DNA from: CALWPV01 sp045632125
GTDB taxonomy: Bacteria; Bacillota; Clostridia; Lachnospirales; Bianqueaceae
Assembly (NCBI GenBank): GCA_045632125.1
Contig: JAZQWC010000079.1
Location: 1-29,352 of the forward strand
Direction of reading: 5' to 3'
DNA: 29,352 nt
The notes beneath the pieces are model-generated. The model did no database searches, had not been told where the DNA came from, and worked only from the letters and a program-made list of their open reading frames with translations. This document shows positions 21,071 to 29,291 of this stretch, one piece after another. Numbering within the stretch: position 1 is the stretch's first letter; every line of letters starts with the position of its first letter. The position numbers and the translations under genes were made by a program.

Positions 21071-22633
21071 TTATTTGGACTCCTCTTTCTTGCGATTCAT
21101 GAAGAACAGGAATGCTGCACCAATCATTACTGCACAACCAACTACGGTGAAGATAGTAGTACCAACACCACCAGTACCGGGCAGAGCAATCAGCTCGGTG
21201 TTTACAATACCGGTAGAACCGATCTGGGTCTTAACGATTTCTTTTCCTTCACCTGCTAAGGTATCAGTATAGGTGGAAGTTGCTTCTTCATCAATGGTAA
21301 TGGTATAGGTAGCCAAGGTGCCATCATCATTGTAAGTAGCGCTAATTACAACTTCATGTACTTCTTCATTGATGGAGTAACCAGCAGGAGCAGCAATTTC
21401 ATACAGTTCGTAAGTACCACAATCCAAACCAGTGAAGGTCAAGGAACCATCAGCTGCAGAAGTAGCTTCATACGCTTTATCAGTAACAGTATTTACTAAG
21501 CGGAAAGTAGCACCTTCCAAAGCACCTTCAACAATTACTTCTTTGGTCTCTTCTTTAACTTTAACTTCACCATCTTCATTTACCTTAAACAGTTCTTTAG
21601 TAGTTTCACTATTTTCACCATTCAGCAAGCCATCGACAGCAAATGTATAAGTATAGGTCTTATCATTAATGGAGTTCTTTTCATTTTTATTAGTAGGATT
21701 GTTGGTGTATTCCAAAGTTGCTTCATTAGTATTTTCATCAAAGTTGTATGTAAAATCAGCATCTACAGTTGCAGTATAGTTAATTACAACTGCTTTTCCG
21801 CTCTTTTCCAACGCTACATCAGACAGATCCAAAGTAAAACCAGAAGCATTGATAGTCATTTTGCCTTCAGCAGGAGTAAATTTAGCTCCATCAATAGTAA
21901 TTTCAATGGAATTTTCATTCAAAGCCAAACCAGCACTCAGTTCATCAGTAATAGTTACAATTACTTCTTTGTAAGCGGCACTATAAGAGGGAATTACAGT
22001 ATCAATCTGGAATTCTACAGTGTCACCAACTGCAACGTCATTACCATTGGTTTTGTCATCGCTATTAACGATAGATTTATCAATTGTAGGCAGTGCAGAT
22101 TTTGCCCAAGCATTCTGAGTTGTCAAAGTCCAGCTCGCATCAGCATCAACGTTACCAGGAGTTAAGGTATTATCAGTACCACTTACAGAGTAAGCAACAC
22201 CAACTAGCATGGGATTATAGATTTCTACAGCACCATTTACCAGAACAATCCAATAACCAGGATCCAGATCCGCAACAAAGTTACCATCAGCATCAGTGTC
22301 AGTTAACTCTACCATAGTTAAATCTTCCAGGTTTCCCTTTGCAATAGTGGTAACTTCAGAAGAGGTAGGTGCAATTGCAGTTGCAATAGCCAATTCTTCA
22401 TCGGCCTTTACATACTCGATAAATCCATGCCCATCTTCATGATAACGTGCTTTTACAATCTGATAAGCCTTTACCGTTGCTCCAACTTCTACATTACTTA
22501 CCGTTACTTCTGCTTTGTCTCCTACAGCAGGAATAGTAGGTTCGGTTCCTTCAGTAGCACTTGCTGCAAGGGTCATTCCCATTGCCATTGCGAGTGTTAA
22601 AATGCTCGCTACGATTTTTTTCATTTTAAACAT
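21071..22633 (-). CDS. LPGTG-anchored major pilin (fimbrial isopeptide D2 / SpaA type)
   Basis: A 520-residue shaft pilin. Parts in order: signal peptide (1-27), N-domain (about 40-175), a fimbrial isopeptide D2-type domain (about 182-312, AVGDTVEFQIDTVIPSYS to EATLEYTNNP), a SpaA/Cna-B-like domain (about 365-470) with E-box YELYEIAAPAGY (408-419), and the sorting signal LPGTG (484-488), helix and RKKEESK. K186 (TIDKSIV) and the Asn pair 311-312 fit the D2 isopeptide bond. The lysine used for polymerisation is probably K178 or K186 and cannot be settled by eye. It is the natural substrate of the two class C sortases just downstream. AAAGGAG is 7 nt before the ATG at 22633. Confidence 0.92.
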   Translation of the reverse strand: MFKMKKIVASILTLAMAMGMTLAASATEGTEPTIPAVGDKAEVTVSNVEVGATVKAYQIVKARYHEDGHGFIEYVKADEELAIATAIAPTSSEVTTIAKGNLEDLTMVELTDTDADGNFVADLDPGYWIVLVNGAVEIYNPMLVGVAYSVSGTDNTLTPGNVDADASWTLTTQNAWAKSALPTIDKSIVNSDDKTNGNDVAVGDTVEFQIDTVIPSYSAAYKEVIVTITDELSAGLALNENSIEITIDGAKFTPAEGKMTINASGFTLDLSDVALEKSGKAVVINYTATVDADFTYNFDENTNEATLEYTNNPTNKNEKNSINDKTYTYTFAVDGLLNGENSETTKELFKVNEDGEVKVKEETKEVIVEGALEGATFRLVNTVTDKAYEATSAADGSLTFTGLDCGTYELYEIAAPAGYSINEEVHEVVISATYNDDGTLATYTITIDEEATSTYTDTLAGEGKEIVKTQIGSTGIVNTELIALPGTGGVGTTIFTVVGCAVMIGAAFLFFMNRKKEESK

Positions 22634-22732
22634 GATTCGTCTCCTTTTACTCTTGAAATTTTTTTAATTTACATTTTCTTTTTTGACTTTGTTTAATGGT
22701 ATTGTGATCACAGAGTTCGCTTTATCTCTTAA

Positions 22733-25700
22733 TCACATTTCCTCCTTTTGTTTGTTTTTATGTATCACTAGCGCAGCTCCAATCATTAGGATTACTCCAC
22801 TAAATGTATACTGATAAAAACCATTTGCTCCTGTTGAGGGAAGCTCATATAAAGGAACAACATATTCTACTTCCGGAACAGGGAAGTATTCAGGATTACC
22901 CGGATTACCTTCACTATCGACAGGATATATGATTGCATATTGGTTAGTATCTGCATCATATGTTCCCGGGATTTCACTCTTCTTTACCAAATCTAATTGA
23001 TAGGTCAAAGTTACAGGAGCAATATTGGAAACATCTTCACCAAACGTCCAATCAAAATGTTCTTCGGTTGTTCCATTTCCATAATAGTACTCAAGAAGGA
23101 AAGTAGCTTCTGATGCACCCGGTGCAGTAAACTCATATGTACATGTAACACCTTGCTCGCTTGTGATTTCTTTTGCTACATATTCTGTGCTACCAACTTT
23201 AAGACTAAGCGTTTTTTCATCCCGAACGAAATTAAAATCGTAACCTTCTAATTCATCGTCGCTATATCCGATGTAGTCAGTAACTACAGTACCTTTCGAA
23301 ACAGAATGAAGGATGCTGTCCTGAATGGTGTCGAAATTAACCATTTCACCGTCTGCAAACATTCTCATCAAGTTGTAGCCGATGGAATTAGGATCTTTGT
23401 TCAAGTTGTTTGCATAGCAGTTATATCCGGCATCTTCAAGTGCTGTGTAGGCCAGCCATGCATCATACATTGCACGTTCCATATTTACTGCATGTTCCTG
23501 GCTCTCATTATAATTAAGAGCTTTGTCGAATGCCAACTGAGTACCTAATGTAGCATTGAAATCTTTTGACGATCCATAGTTTTCGATATAGAAATCGTAC
23601 TTGTCGCCATCTGCCAATACCCATTTTTCGATCTGTTTCCAATAGATATTCCATGTAGGATAACCTGCAGGGATTTTGTAAGATGAAACTTTACGGGCTA
23701 AATCGTAGTTTGTTGTTCCTGATGCAGCCTTGTTGTTATACTCATACAAAATAGTCTGCGATACTCTTTCATCATTATCATAGATCCAAGTAAGACCATC
23801 ACTTATCAAAATCATATGCTTATTTCTTGCAGGAACATCTTTGTCAGCATCCAAAATCTCTTTTGCCGTTAAAAGACCCGCCTCAATGTTAGTACCGCTG
23901 CCATCCTTTTTAACACTGTCTAAGAGAGTATCGGCATTCTCTTCTGTCAAAACCGTTAACGGTACAGGAACATTGTCTTTATAGCTGAATACTACTATAG
24001 CAACCTTAATTGTAGCACCACTCTTCTTCTGGGCTTCAATAAGTTTATCAAACATTTCTTTCAATTGAGCAGTGGCATATGCTTCACACTGAGATTTATC
24101 AACAACAAATACGATATCTGAGGATAAGCTTTGAGAACCACCACCAACTCGAAGTGTAACATCTGTTTTGTCATCCGGTGTTAATGGCGTTGCAGTTTTA
24201 TCCTTGTTGATTTTATTGCCCACATTCGCATCAGGATAAACTGTATATTCAACTTTCGGAATCGGAAATACTTCTGGGTTGCGTTCATTTCCATCACTGT
24301 TGATAGGATATAAAGTAGCATTAATATTGGTATCTACTTCAAATGTGGATGTCTCCAATACATCTGCCGATCTAATCTTATCTTTAAGTTGAAGTTTATA
24401 AGTAAGTGTTACCGGAGTAAACTTAGAAATATGTTCTCCAAATGTCCAAACAAATCTTTCAGTCGTAGTTCCGTTTCCATAATAGTAGTCCAGCGTAAAT
24501 GTCGACTCATCTGCTCCAGGAGCTGTGAATGTATATGTGCTGGTTGCACCTTGAGATGGAGTAACAAGTTTTTTAGTTGTATATTCTATATCTCCATATT
24601 TAAGTTTAATAATTTCATTTATATCTGTATTCACAAGTTCCTGGATAAAGTCAAAGTTTCCTTTATACTCATCATATCCAATGTAATCTTCTACAGAGGA
24701 GCCAGCAGATACAGAATAGAGAATGCTTCTCTTGATAGGATCGAAGAAAGCTTTGTTATCAGTTTCTGAATATGTAACTGCTTCACCACCTGCCAACATA
24801 TTCATAAAACTGTGACCAATCTGCTTTCCTGTCCAACTATAATATTGTGTAGCTCCGTCATTTGAGCAGGAACCATCTGGTCTAAGTGGCTGATAAACAG
24901 GGTAAAAACTAATTCCCTCACCTGTAATATTATCTTGAAGATAATTATAGGCTTCCCACATAGCTCGTTCATTACCGATTGCATGTGCTGCTTTTGCATA
25001 TACGAGCGGGTTCGGACCATATTCGGTTCCTCCTAAGCCAATATCAAAGAAATAGGTGTTTTCAAGTGCTTCTTGCGAGGGATTCTTTATGATAGCACCA
25101 TTTCCACTATAGGAAAAATACGACTGATCGGGATGTCTCATTCCCGAGTTCATCCAAGAAACAAAATTCCCCGCCTCAACTGTGGTTGCATCATATCGTC
25201 CTATGTCGCCTGCTGCGATATCCGCTTTTGCCCACACATCAATGTAGTTCCAGTAGTACTCCCAAAGAGTGATTCCTGCAGGCTTTTCTTTATTATAAGC
25301 TTCTGTAATTTTCATCGGAATAGGATAAGAATTTGTGCTGTTATTTCTAGCTCTCATCCAAGCCTTTTCCATATAAAAAATCGCTTCAGAATCTTTTCCT
25401 GCATATTTTAATCTTACCGGAACAGTGGAAACCACTTCATTATTTTCTCCACTGTTGAAAAAATAAGTATGACCAGAAGAAATCATTACCAAGTGCTGTC
25501 TTTCGGGATGGTCTTTGAGTTCCGAGTTTTCAAACATGTCTTTAGCTTTAACCAAAGCATTCTCCATGTTTACACCGTCATAAACAACACTTGCCTCTTC
25601 AAATGCCTTTACCATCTTTTCTGGAAGTTCTTCTAAATCCTCTTCACTTCTTAAAGGTGTAAGATCAAGAACTGCATGGCTTGTTGATGAAAAAGGAACG

Positions 25701-27178
25701 ATACCGAAGTTGACCTGTGTTCCTTGAGCAATGATCTCCCTAAATGTGTCCATAAGACAATTGATCATTACATCTGTACGAATTTCTTCTTCAGCTATAG
25801 CTCTGCCTGCGATATAAATAATATCTACTCCAAGATCCGATTCATCGCCGCCAACGCTTAATGTTACATTTGTCTGGTCATTCTCATCCAGACCATCTGC
25901 TGTTTTGTCTTTATTAATTGTATTTTCAACTTTAACAGTACCTAGCTTTGAAAAGATGTTTAATTGAACTGCTTTTTCATAATCTACAAAGTATTCCAAT
26001 TTAATTTTTGTATCTTTTGTAATGGTTAAGATCTCTTTATCATTAACGTTTCTAAAAGAACCATTCTCTTCAATGTATACTTTTTCCAGTATGACATCTT
26101 CGTTCTCAAAATCATCAGAAACACAAATTGCAATTAGATCTTCCAGATTGCCAACAAACTGATTAGGTAATTCGATTGTACCATTGTTTGCTTGAGCATA
26201 CTCACCATCTTCTTCTATTCTAACCCAATGTTCAACGGTTAATGTTACTGCTTCAGCTTCTTCCAACTCAACAAACACATAAATCGAAAAGTGATTCGTT
26301 TCAATTGCTACATCTTTTTCATCTGTAACTTCAGCTTCCATATCTTCCACTGCGTTTGTTTCGGGGTTAACGTGGATTACGCTAGTTTCGGTTTCTTCGC
26401 ACTCTACAGATTCGGTAACTTCTTTACCGGAGAATTTAACTTCCACCGGACCAATGGGCTGTACTTCTTCATCGCCCACCATCAGTTTAATATCGTAAGC
26501 CTGATAGTTTGTTACTACTTTTTCTTTTTCTTCTGCGATCTGATCAACCGCTTCCTCAACTGCTGCAATGATTTCTTCGTCCTCAATTACTTCGTAATTT
26601 CCATTATTTGCAGCGTCTTCATTTTCGATCTTCGCAACAGAAAGCTTATATTCTTTTCCTGCTTCAAAAGAAGTAGTCAAACCCTTCAAGGTAATGGTGA
26701 TTCCTTCAATTTCTGCTGTCAACTCGATCGTTCCAACAATTTCTTCTTTCACTTCATCGGTTGCATCCGGTATTTTTTTCTCAGCATCTTTTACTACCAA
26801 CTCAGCAGTTGCCTGAGCGTTTTCCTGAATGCTAGTACCCTGAGAAGTTTCAACTTTCTCTGTTTCACCTTCAACTACTACGGAAGACTCCTCGATTACC
26901 TCAGAACTTTCTTCAACTATCGCGGAAGGTTCCTCGATTACTTCAGAACTTTCTTCAACTATTGCGGAAGATTCCTCAATCACTGCAGAACTCTCTTCAA
27001 TCGCTGCAGAAGATTCTTCGACTGCTTCAATAATTTCTTCAATTACCACAGAAGATTCTTGGTTAATAACACTTGATTCTTCACCTTCAGCAAACGCAGT
27101 TACGGTACTACCTAATGTAATCACCGCGCACAGCACTGAGGCCATTACTCTTTTCTTCATTTGATTCCATTTACTCAT
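22733..27178 (-). CDS. LPSTG-anchored giant adhesin with duplicated VWA modules, probable pilus tip
   Basis: A 1481-residue surface protein: signal peptide (1-30), Ser/Glu heptad repeats (53-101), an extended region (110-400), two homologous modules of roughly 500 residues (421-983 and 990-1445), the sorting signal LPSTG (1446-1450), helix and KNKQKEEM. Each module has a VWA-like fold, a Trp/Tyr-rich insertion, and a beta domain with FTAPGA and YYYGNGTT. Module 2 keeps most of the metal (MIDAS) site: VVDKSQC, GSGTN and LISDG. Module 1 has lost it: IIYIAGRA, DGVNM and MISSG. VWA adhesins commonly cap pili and bind host ligands. It lies directly before the major pilin, and AGGAGG is 8 nt before the ATG. 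The start overlaps the 68-residue WQG gene by 8 nt. Confidence 0.9.
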   Translation of the reverse strand: MSKWNQMKKRVMASVLCAVITLGSTVTAFAEGEESSVINQESSVVIEEIIEAVEESSAAIEESSAVIEESSAIVEESSEVIEEPSAIVEESSEVIEESSVVVEGETEKVETSQGTSIQENAQATAELVVKDAEKKIPDATDEVKEEIVGTIELTAEIEGITITLKGLTTSFEAGKEYKLSVAKIENEDAANNGNYEVIEDEEIIAAVEEAVDQIAEEKEKVVTNYQAYDIKLMVGDEEVQPIGPVEVKFSGKEVTESVECEETETSVIHVNPETNAVEDMEAEVTDEKDVAIETNHFSIYVFVELEEAEAVTLTVEHWVRIEEDGEYAQANNGTIELPNQFVGNLEDLIAICVSDDFENEDVILEKVYIEENGSFRNVNDKEILTITKDTKIKLEYFVDYEKAVQLNIFSKLGTVKVENTINKDKTADGLDENDQTNVTLSVGGDESDLGVDIIYIAGRAIAEEEIRTDVMINCLMDTFREIIAQGTQVNFGIVPFSSTSHAVLDLTPLRSEEDLEELPEKMVKAFEEASVVYDGVNMENALVKAKDMFENSELKDHPERQHLVMISSGHTYFFNSGENNEVVSTVPVRLKYAGKDSEAIFYMEKAWMRARNNSTNSYPIPMKITEAYNKEKPAGITLWEYYWNYIDVWAKADIAAGDIGRYDATTVEAGNFVSWMNSGMRHPDQSYFSYSGNGAIIKNPSQEALENTYFFDIGLGGTEYGPNPLVYAKAAHAIGNERAMWEAYNYLQDNITGEGISFYPVYQPLRPDGSCSNDGATQYYSWTGKQIGHSFMNMLAGGEAVTYSETDNKAFFDPIKRSILYSVSAGSSVEDYIGYDEYKGNFDFIQELVNTDINEIIKLKYGDIEYTTKKLVTPSQGATSTYTFTAPGADESTFTLDYYYGNGTTTERFVWTFGEHISKFTPVTLTYKLQLKDKIRSADVLETSTFEVDTNINATLYPINSDGNERNPEVFPIPKVEYTVYPDANVGNKINKDKTATPLTPDDKTDVTLRVGGGSQSLSSDIVFVVDKSQCEAYATAQLKEMFDKLIEAQKKSGATIKVAIVVFSYKDNVPVPLTVLTEENADTLLDSVKKDGSGTNIEAGLLTAKEILDADKDVPARNKHMILISDGLTWIYDNDERVSQTILYEYNNKAASGTTNYDLARKVSSYKIPAGYPTWNIYWKQIEKWVLADGDKYDFYIENYGSSKDFNATLGTQLAFDKALNYNESQEHAVNMERAMYDAWLAYTALEDAGYNCYANNLNKDPNSIGYNLMRMFADGEMVNFDTIQDSILHSVSKGTVVTDYIGYSDDELEGYDFNFVRDEKTLSLKVGSTEYVAKEITSEQGVTCTYEFTAPGASEATFLLEYYYGNGTTEEHFDWTFGEDVSNIAPVTLTYQLDLVKKSEIPGTYDADTNQYAIIYPVDSEGNPGNPEYFPVPEVEYVVPLYELPSTGANGFYQYTFSGVILMIGAALVIHKNKQKEEM
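22844..24211 (-). repeat. VWA module 2 of the giant adhesin
   Basis: Codes for residues 990-1445. It begins INKDKTA like module 1 and ends PVPEVEYVVP just before LPSTG. Shared stretches with module 1 include DYIGY, FTAPGA, YYYGNGTT, WTFGE and APVTLTY/TPVTLTY. This copy retains an almost complete MIDAS site. Confidence 0.8.
24230..25918 (-). repeat. VWA module 1 of the giant adhesin
   Basis: Codes for residues 421-983, offset by 569 residues from module 2. It is longer than module 2 by about 110 residues because of insertions around 590-780. The metal-site residues of the VWA fold are substituted here. Confidence 0.8.
26876..27022 (-). repeat. 21-bp tandem repeats encoding Ser/Glu heptads
   Basis: Seven in-frame copies of a heptad (V/I)-E-E-(S/P)-S-x-x cover residues 53-101 of the adhesin. 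At the DNA level adjacent pairs form a 42-bp higher-order repeat. The region is likely a flexible, extended spacer close to the signal peptide. Confidence 0.85.
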
Positions 27179-27377
27179 CGAGGTTTCCTCCTTCTTCGTC
27201 TAATTCGTTTCCTCCATCAAGGACTCCGTCTATCAATTTAATCAACTCCAAAGCACTTCTGAAATTTTGTGTTTTTTGTTTTTCCATCCATGTGATACTT
27301 CCTTGCCAAGTGGAATTCTGTTTATTCAAAATCTTCACCAAGAAAGTACCATTATTGCGTTCATTTCCACTCTTCAC
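27171..27377 (-). CDS. Small WQG-domain protein, 68 residues, start of the pilus operon
   Basis: A short soluble protein with no signal peptide. Residues 10-54 (GTFLVKILNKQNSTWQG, then SITWMEKQK, FRSALELIKLIDGVL) match the C-terminal domain of the 150-residue protein at 27486-27938: both have GTF, a (K/R)Q-x3-WQG motif, a W-x-E pair, and an (F)-x3-LELIK helix. The tail is acidic. It starts at GTG 27377 with AAAGGAG 9 nt upstream and overlaps the adhesin gene by 8 nt, so it is translated just ahead of it. It is the first gene after the direct-repeat promoter. No function is known to me; a cytoplasmic regulatory or assembly role is suggested by its position and size. Confidence 0.72.
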   Translation of the reverse strand: MKSGNERNNGTFLVKILNKQNSTWQGSITWMEKQKTQNFRSALELIKLIDGVLDGGNELDEEGGNLDE

Positions 27378-27417
27378 AAGTTTTCTCTCCTTTCGGTTGG
27401 TACCTCAAAGTAACTGT

Positions 27418-27455
27418 ATTATAGAATACAGCCCATTACAAAAAACATTACAAAA
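27418..27455 (-). promoter_or_regulatory. Probable activator-dependent promoter of the pilus operon with tandem direct repeats
   Basis: On the minus strand a perfect TATAAT (27418-27423) lacks a recognisable -35; the spot 17 nt upstream reads GTTTTT. Overlapping it are two exact direct repeats TTTTGTAATG (27446-27455 and 27434-27443) with a 12-bp period, the nearer one 10 bp from the -10. This layout is like promoters driven by SARP/BTAD activators, and a BTAD gene lies just upstream. The -10 itself is inside an inverted repeat CTGTATT/AATACAG (27414-27431). Confidence 0.6.
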
Positions 27456-27485
27456 TTACTATTTTTACGAGTTTTTTTATTTATT

Positions 27486-27938
27486 TCATCTTTGTAATGC
27501 CTCATCGAATTTCTTTATTAATTCCAAAGTGTTCTTAAAGAACATTTTTTCTTCTTTTTCCACCCAGAATAGTTCACCTTGCCATTCTGCACTCTGCCGA
27601 AACTTAACATTGGTAATAAAAGTACCAAGTTGTCCAACTTGTCCCATTATCTCTAGCGGATCTACTACTCGTTCCGGTCGTATCGGCATTTGATTACTTC
27701 TGGCAGACTCTTGATCAATGAGACTCCGGGTTTTTGTGGAAGCTTGTGGAAATAAAATATAATCGAATAGTTTTTCACTTTTGCGAATCATTTCCACTAT
27801 ATTGTTAAACGGTATGGCTTCCTTTTTATAACAATGATATATGCGTCCTTGTAATTCCCCTAACTGAATTTGATCGATACAAATATTCATTAAGTTAGGC
27901 GCCGAACGATTTACGTCAAATTCATTTACATTTTTCAT
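27486..27938 (-). CDS. Two-domain hypothetical protein ending in a WQG domain, 150 residues
   Basis: A soluble protein without signal peptide. The N-terminal part (about 14-75) reads LMNICIDQIQLGELQGRIY, AIPFNNIVEMIRKSEKLFD and FPQASTKTRS; I do not know a name for this fold. A linker (76-100) leads to a WQG domain (105-148) that resembles the 68-residue protein at the head of the pilus operon: GTFITNV, FRQSAEWQG, FWVEK, NTLELIKKFDEAL. ATG 27938, with GAGG 5 nt upstream, is chosen because it lies 7 nt after the regulator's stop. It is thus co-transcribed with the BTAD regulator and likely works with it. No terminator is seen after it, so read-through into the pilus operon is possible. Confidence 0.7.
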   Translation of the reverse strand: MKNVNEFDVNRSAPNLMNICIDQIQLGELQGRIYHCYKKEAIPFNNIVEMIRKSEKLFDYILFPQASTKTRSLIDQESARSNQMPIRPERVVDPLEIMGQVGQLGTFITNVKFRQSAEWQGELFWVEKEEKMFFKNTLELIKKFDEALQR

Positions 27939-27945
27939 ATGTACC

Positions 27946-29148
27946 TCAATATTCAATATCCCACAAGGAGGATACACTATAATCTATGTGGTGTGCCCAG
28001 GATTTATGAGCTTCGGTAAACCGCTTTTCAATACGATCAATAACGATTTGACAGTTTTCTTCATTCGTTCCCACCAGCATAACCAAAAACTGCGACTGAC
28101 TATATTTTGTAAAGGAATCAGACTTTCGCAGCGTTTTCCGCAGGGTTATGTGCAGTTCCGCAGCCATTTCTTCCAATTTATTGGATGCATTCATAGGATG
28201 TCCTTTTGAATCTACCAAAGTACAGAGCATTAAAAAAATAGATTGTCCACTTCTCTCCATTCCACGTCGAGCCGCTCGGCATACATCACGAAAACCGGGC
28301 ACGGTACAAAACAGGGCCCCCTTTTGTAATACATCCTGTTGAAATTCCTGTTTGATTTCTTCTAGCATCTGTGGTCTATAACTGATATGACTACTCATAT
28401 TTTTGAACTGTTCCAGCATTTTGGGAGATGGACCTACACCTAGCTCCTCTACCAACATACGCGCTGTTTGCTCATATATCTTCATTGCATCTTTATATTG
28501 ATTGAGAGCTATATAACAATCGATCTGCCAAGATTGCCACTCATCAAACGGATACATACGACATGCTGGTTCAACTGCTTTTATAATTTGATAATACTCT
28601 TTTTGATCCATTAACTTAGAGCATAGTTGCTGTAATGCATTTGAATAAAGTTTTTTACATTGCATTGCCTCTTCCATAACCCATTCATCGCCGGAAAGGC
28701 GCTCCAAAAACTCTCCGTTGTAAATAAGGCAGGCTTCTTTTAACAAGAGCAGCTGTTTATGCTCATCGATTTCTTGTTCCGCTTTTAATAATAGATCCTT
28801 AAATTTATTCACATCCACTTCTATGTTGATAGGGAGATTTAAGTAATATTTATCATTTTGATATTCAATATACTCTCCTCCCGGAAAACCGGCTTTTTCC
28901 AATACTTTTTTGAGACGGTGCATGGTCACACGCAGATTGTTGGCTATATCTGTCACTTCTTCATTACCGTATAGATTTTCAATCAGCCGTCCTCTTGAAA
29001 TTCCTTCTTCTCCGGCGTAAATCAAAATCAAAAGTAATTTTATGACCTTTGTAATCATATTTTTTCCATTTAATATAGAAGTGTCACCATATATAATCTT
29101 TTCATTTCCGAAAAGTTTAACCTGTAATGTTGTTATATTATTACCCAT
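27946..29148 (-). CDS. SARP/BTAD-type transcriptional regulator with degenerate GGDEF-like tail
   Basis: A 400-residue protein. Residues 5-110 form an OmpR-type winged helix (SRGRLIENLYGNEEV, NNLRVTMHRLKKVLE); 112-255 are a bacterial transcriptional activation (BTAD) tetratricopeptide-like domain (YNGEFLERLSGDEWV, MARMLVEELGVGPSPK-like end as RMLVEELGVGPSPK). Residues about 285-395 resemble a GGDEF domain in outline (TLRKSDSFTKYSQSQFLVML) but the GGDEF loop reads SQSQF, so no cyclase activity is expected. Such regulators bind direct repeats next to the -10. Its likely target is the repeat promoter at 27418-27455. The ATG at 29148 has GAGG 9 nt upstream; the ATG at 29157 would have its ribosome site too close. 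It is the probable on-switch of the operon. Confidence 0.85.
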   Translation of the reverse strand: MGNNITTLQVKLFGNEKIIYGDTSILNGKNMITKVIKLLLILIYAGEEGISRGRLIENLYGNEEVTDIANNLRVTMHRLKKVLEKAGFPGGEYIEYQNDKYYLNLPINIEVDVNKFKDLLLKAEQEIDEHKQLLLLKEACLIYNGEFLERLSGDEWVMEEAMQCKKLYSNALQQLCSKLMDQKEYYQIIKAVEPACRMYPFDEWQSWQIDCYIALNQYKDAMKIYEQTARMLVEELGVGPSPKMLEQFKNMSSHISYRPQMLEEIKQEFQQDVLQKGALFCTVPGFRDVCRAARRGMERSGQSIFLMLCTLVDSKGHPMNASNKLEEMAAELHITLRKTLRKSDSFTKYSQSQFLVMLVGTNEENCQIVIDRIEKRFTEAHKSWAHHIDYSVSSLWDIEY

Positions 29149-29205
29149 TACTTTCATCCTCAACTCTATTAAAATATTTGCACTGAAATATTTATATTTT
29201 CACTT

Positions 29206-29227
29206 ATAACTATACAAAATAACTATA
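29206..29227 (-). repeat. Tandem 9-bp direct repeats upstream of the BTAD regulator
   Basis: TATAGTTAT occurs twice on the minus strand (29219-29227 and 29206-29214) with a 13-bp period, close to the predicted -10. It differs in sequence from the repeats at the pilus promoter. It may be a self-regulation site or simple AT-rich repetition. Confidence 0.4.
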
Positions 29228-29250
29228 TCATTTTTGACTTTAAAATACAA
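29222..29250 (-). promoter_or_regulatory. Candidate promoter of the BTAD regulator
   Basis: On the minus strand TTGTAT (29245-29250), a 17-nt spacer and TATAGT (29222-29227) lie about 75 nt upstream of the start codon. The region is very AT-rich, which makes chance matches common. Confidence 0.4.
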
Positions 29251-29291
29251 CCTCTTTCTATACGCCTTACACAAAATACACATATAAAAAA

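Noticed and set aside
24230..25918. Adhesin module 1 as a decayed pseudogene fragment
   Set aside because: The frame is continuous and the module is intact apart from metal-site substitutions, so it looks diverged, not broken.
26876..27022. CRISPR-like array
   Set aside because: The repeats are contiguous 21-bp units without spacers and encode in-frame heptads in the adhesin.
26291..27076. Phe/Cys-rich 261-codon open frame on the plus strand
   Set aside because: It mirrors the Ser/Glu-rich N-terminus of the giant adhesin and has no gene signals.
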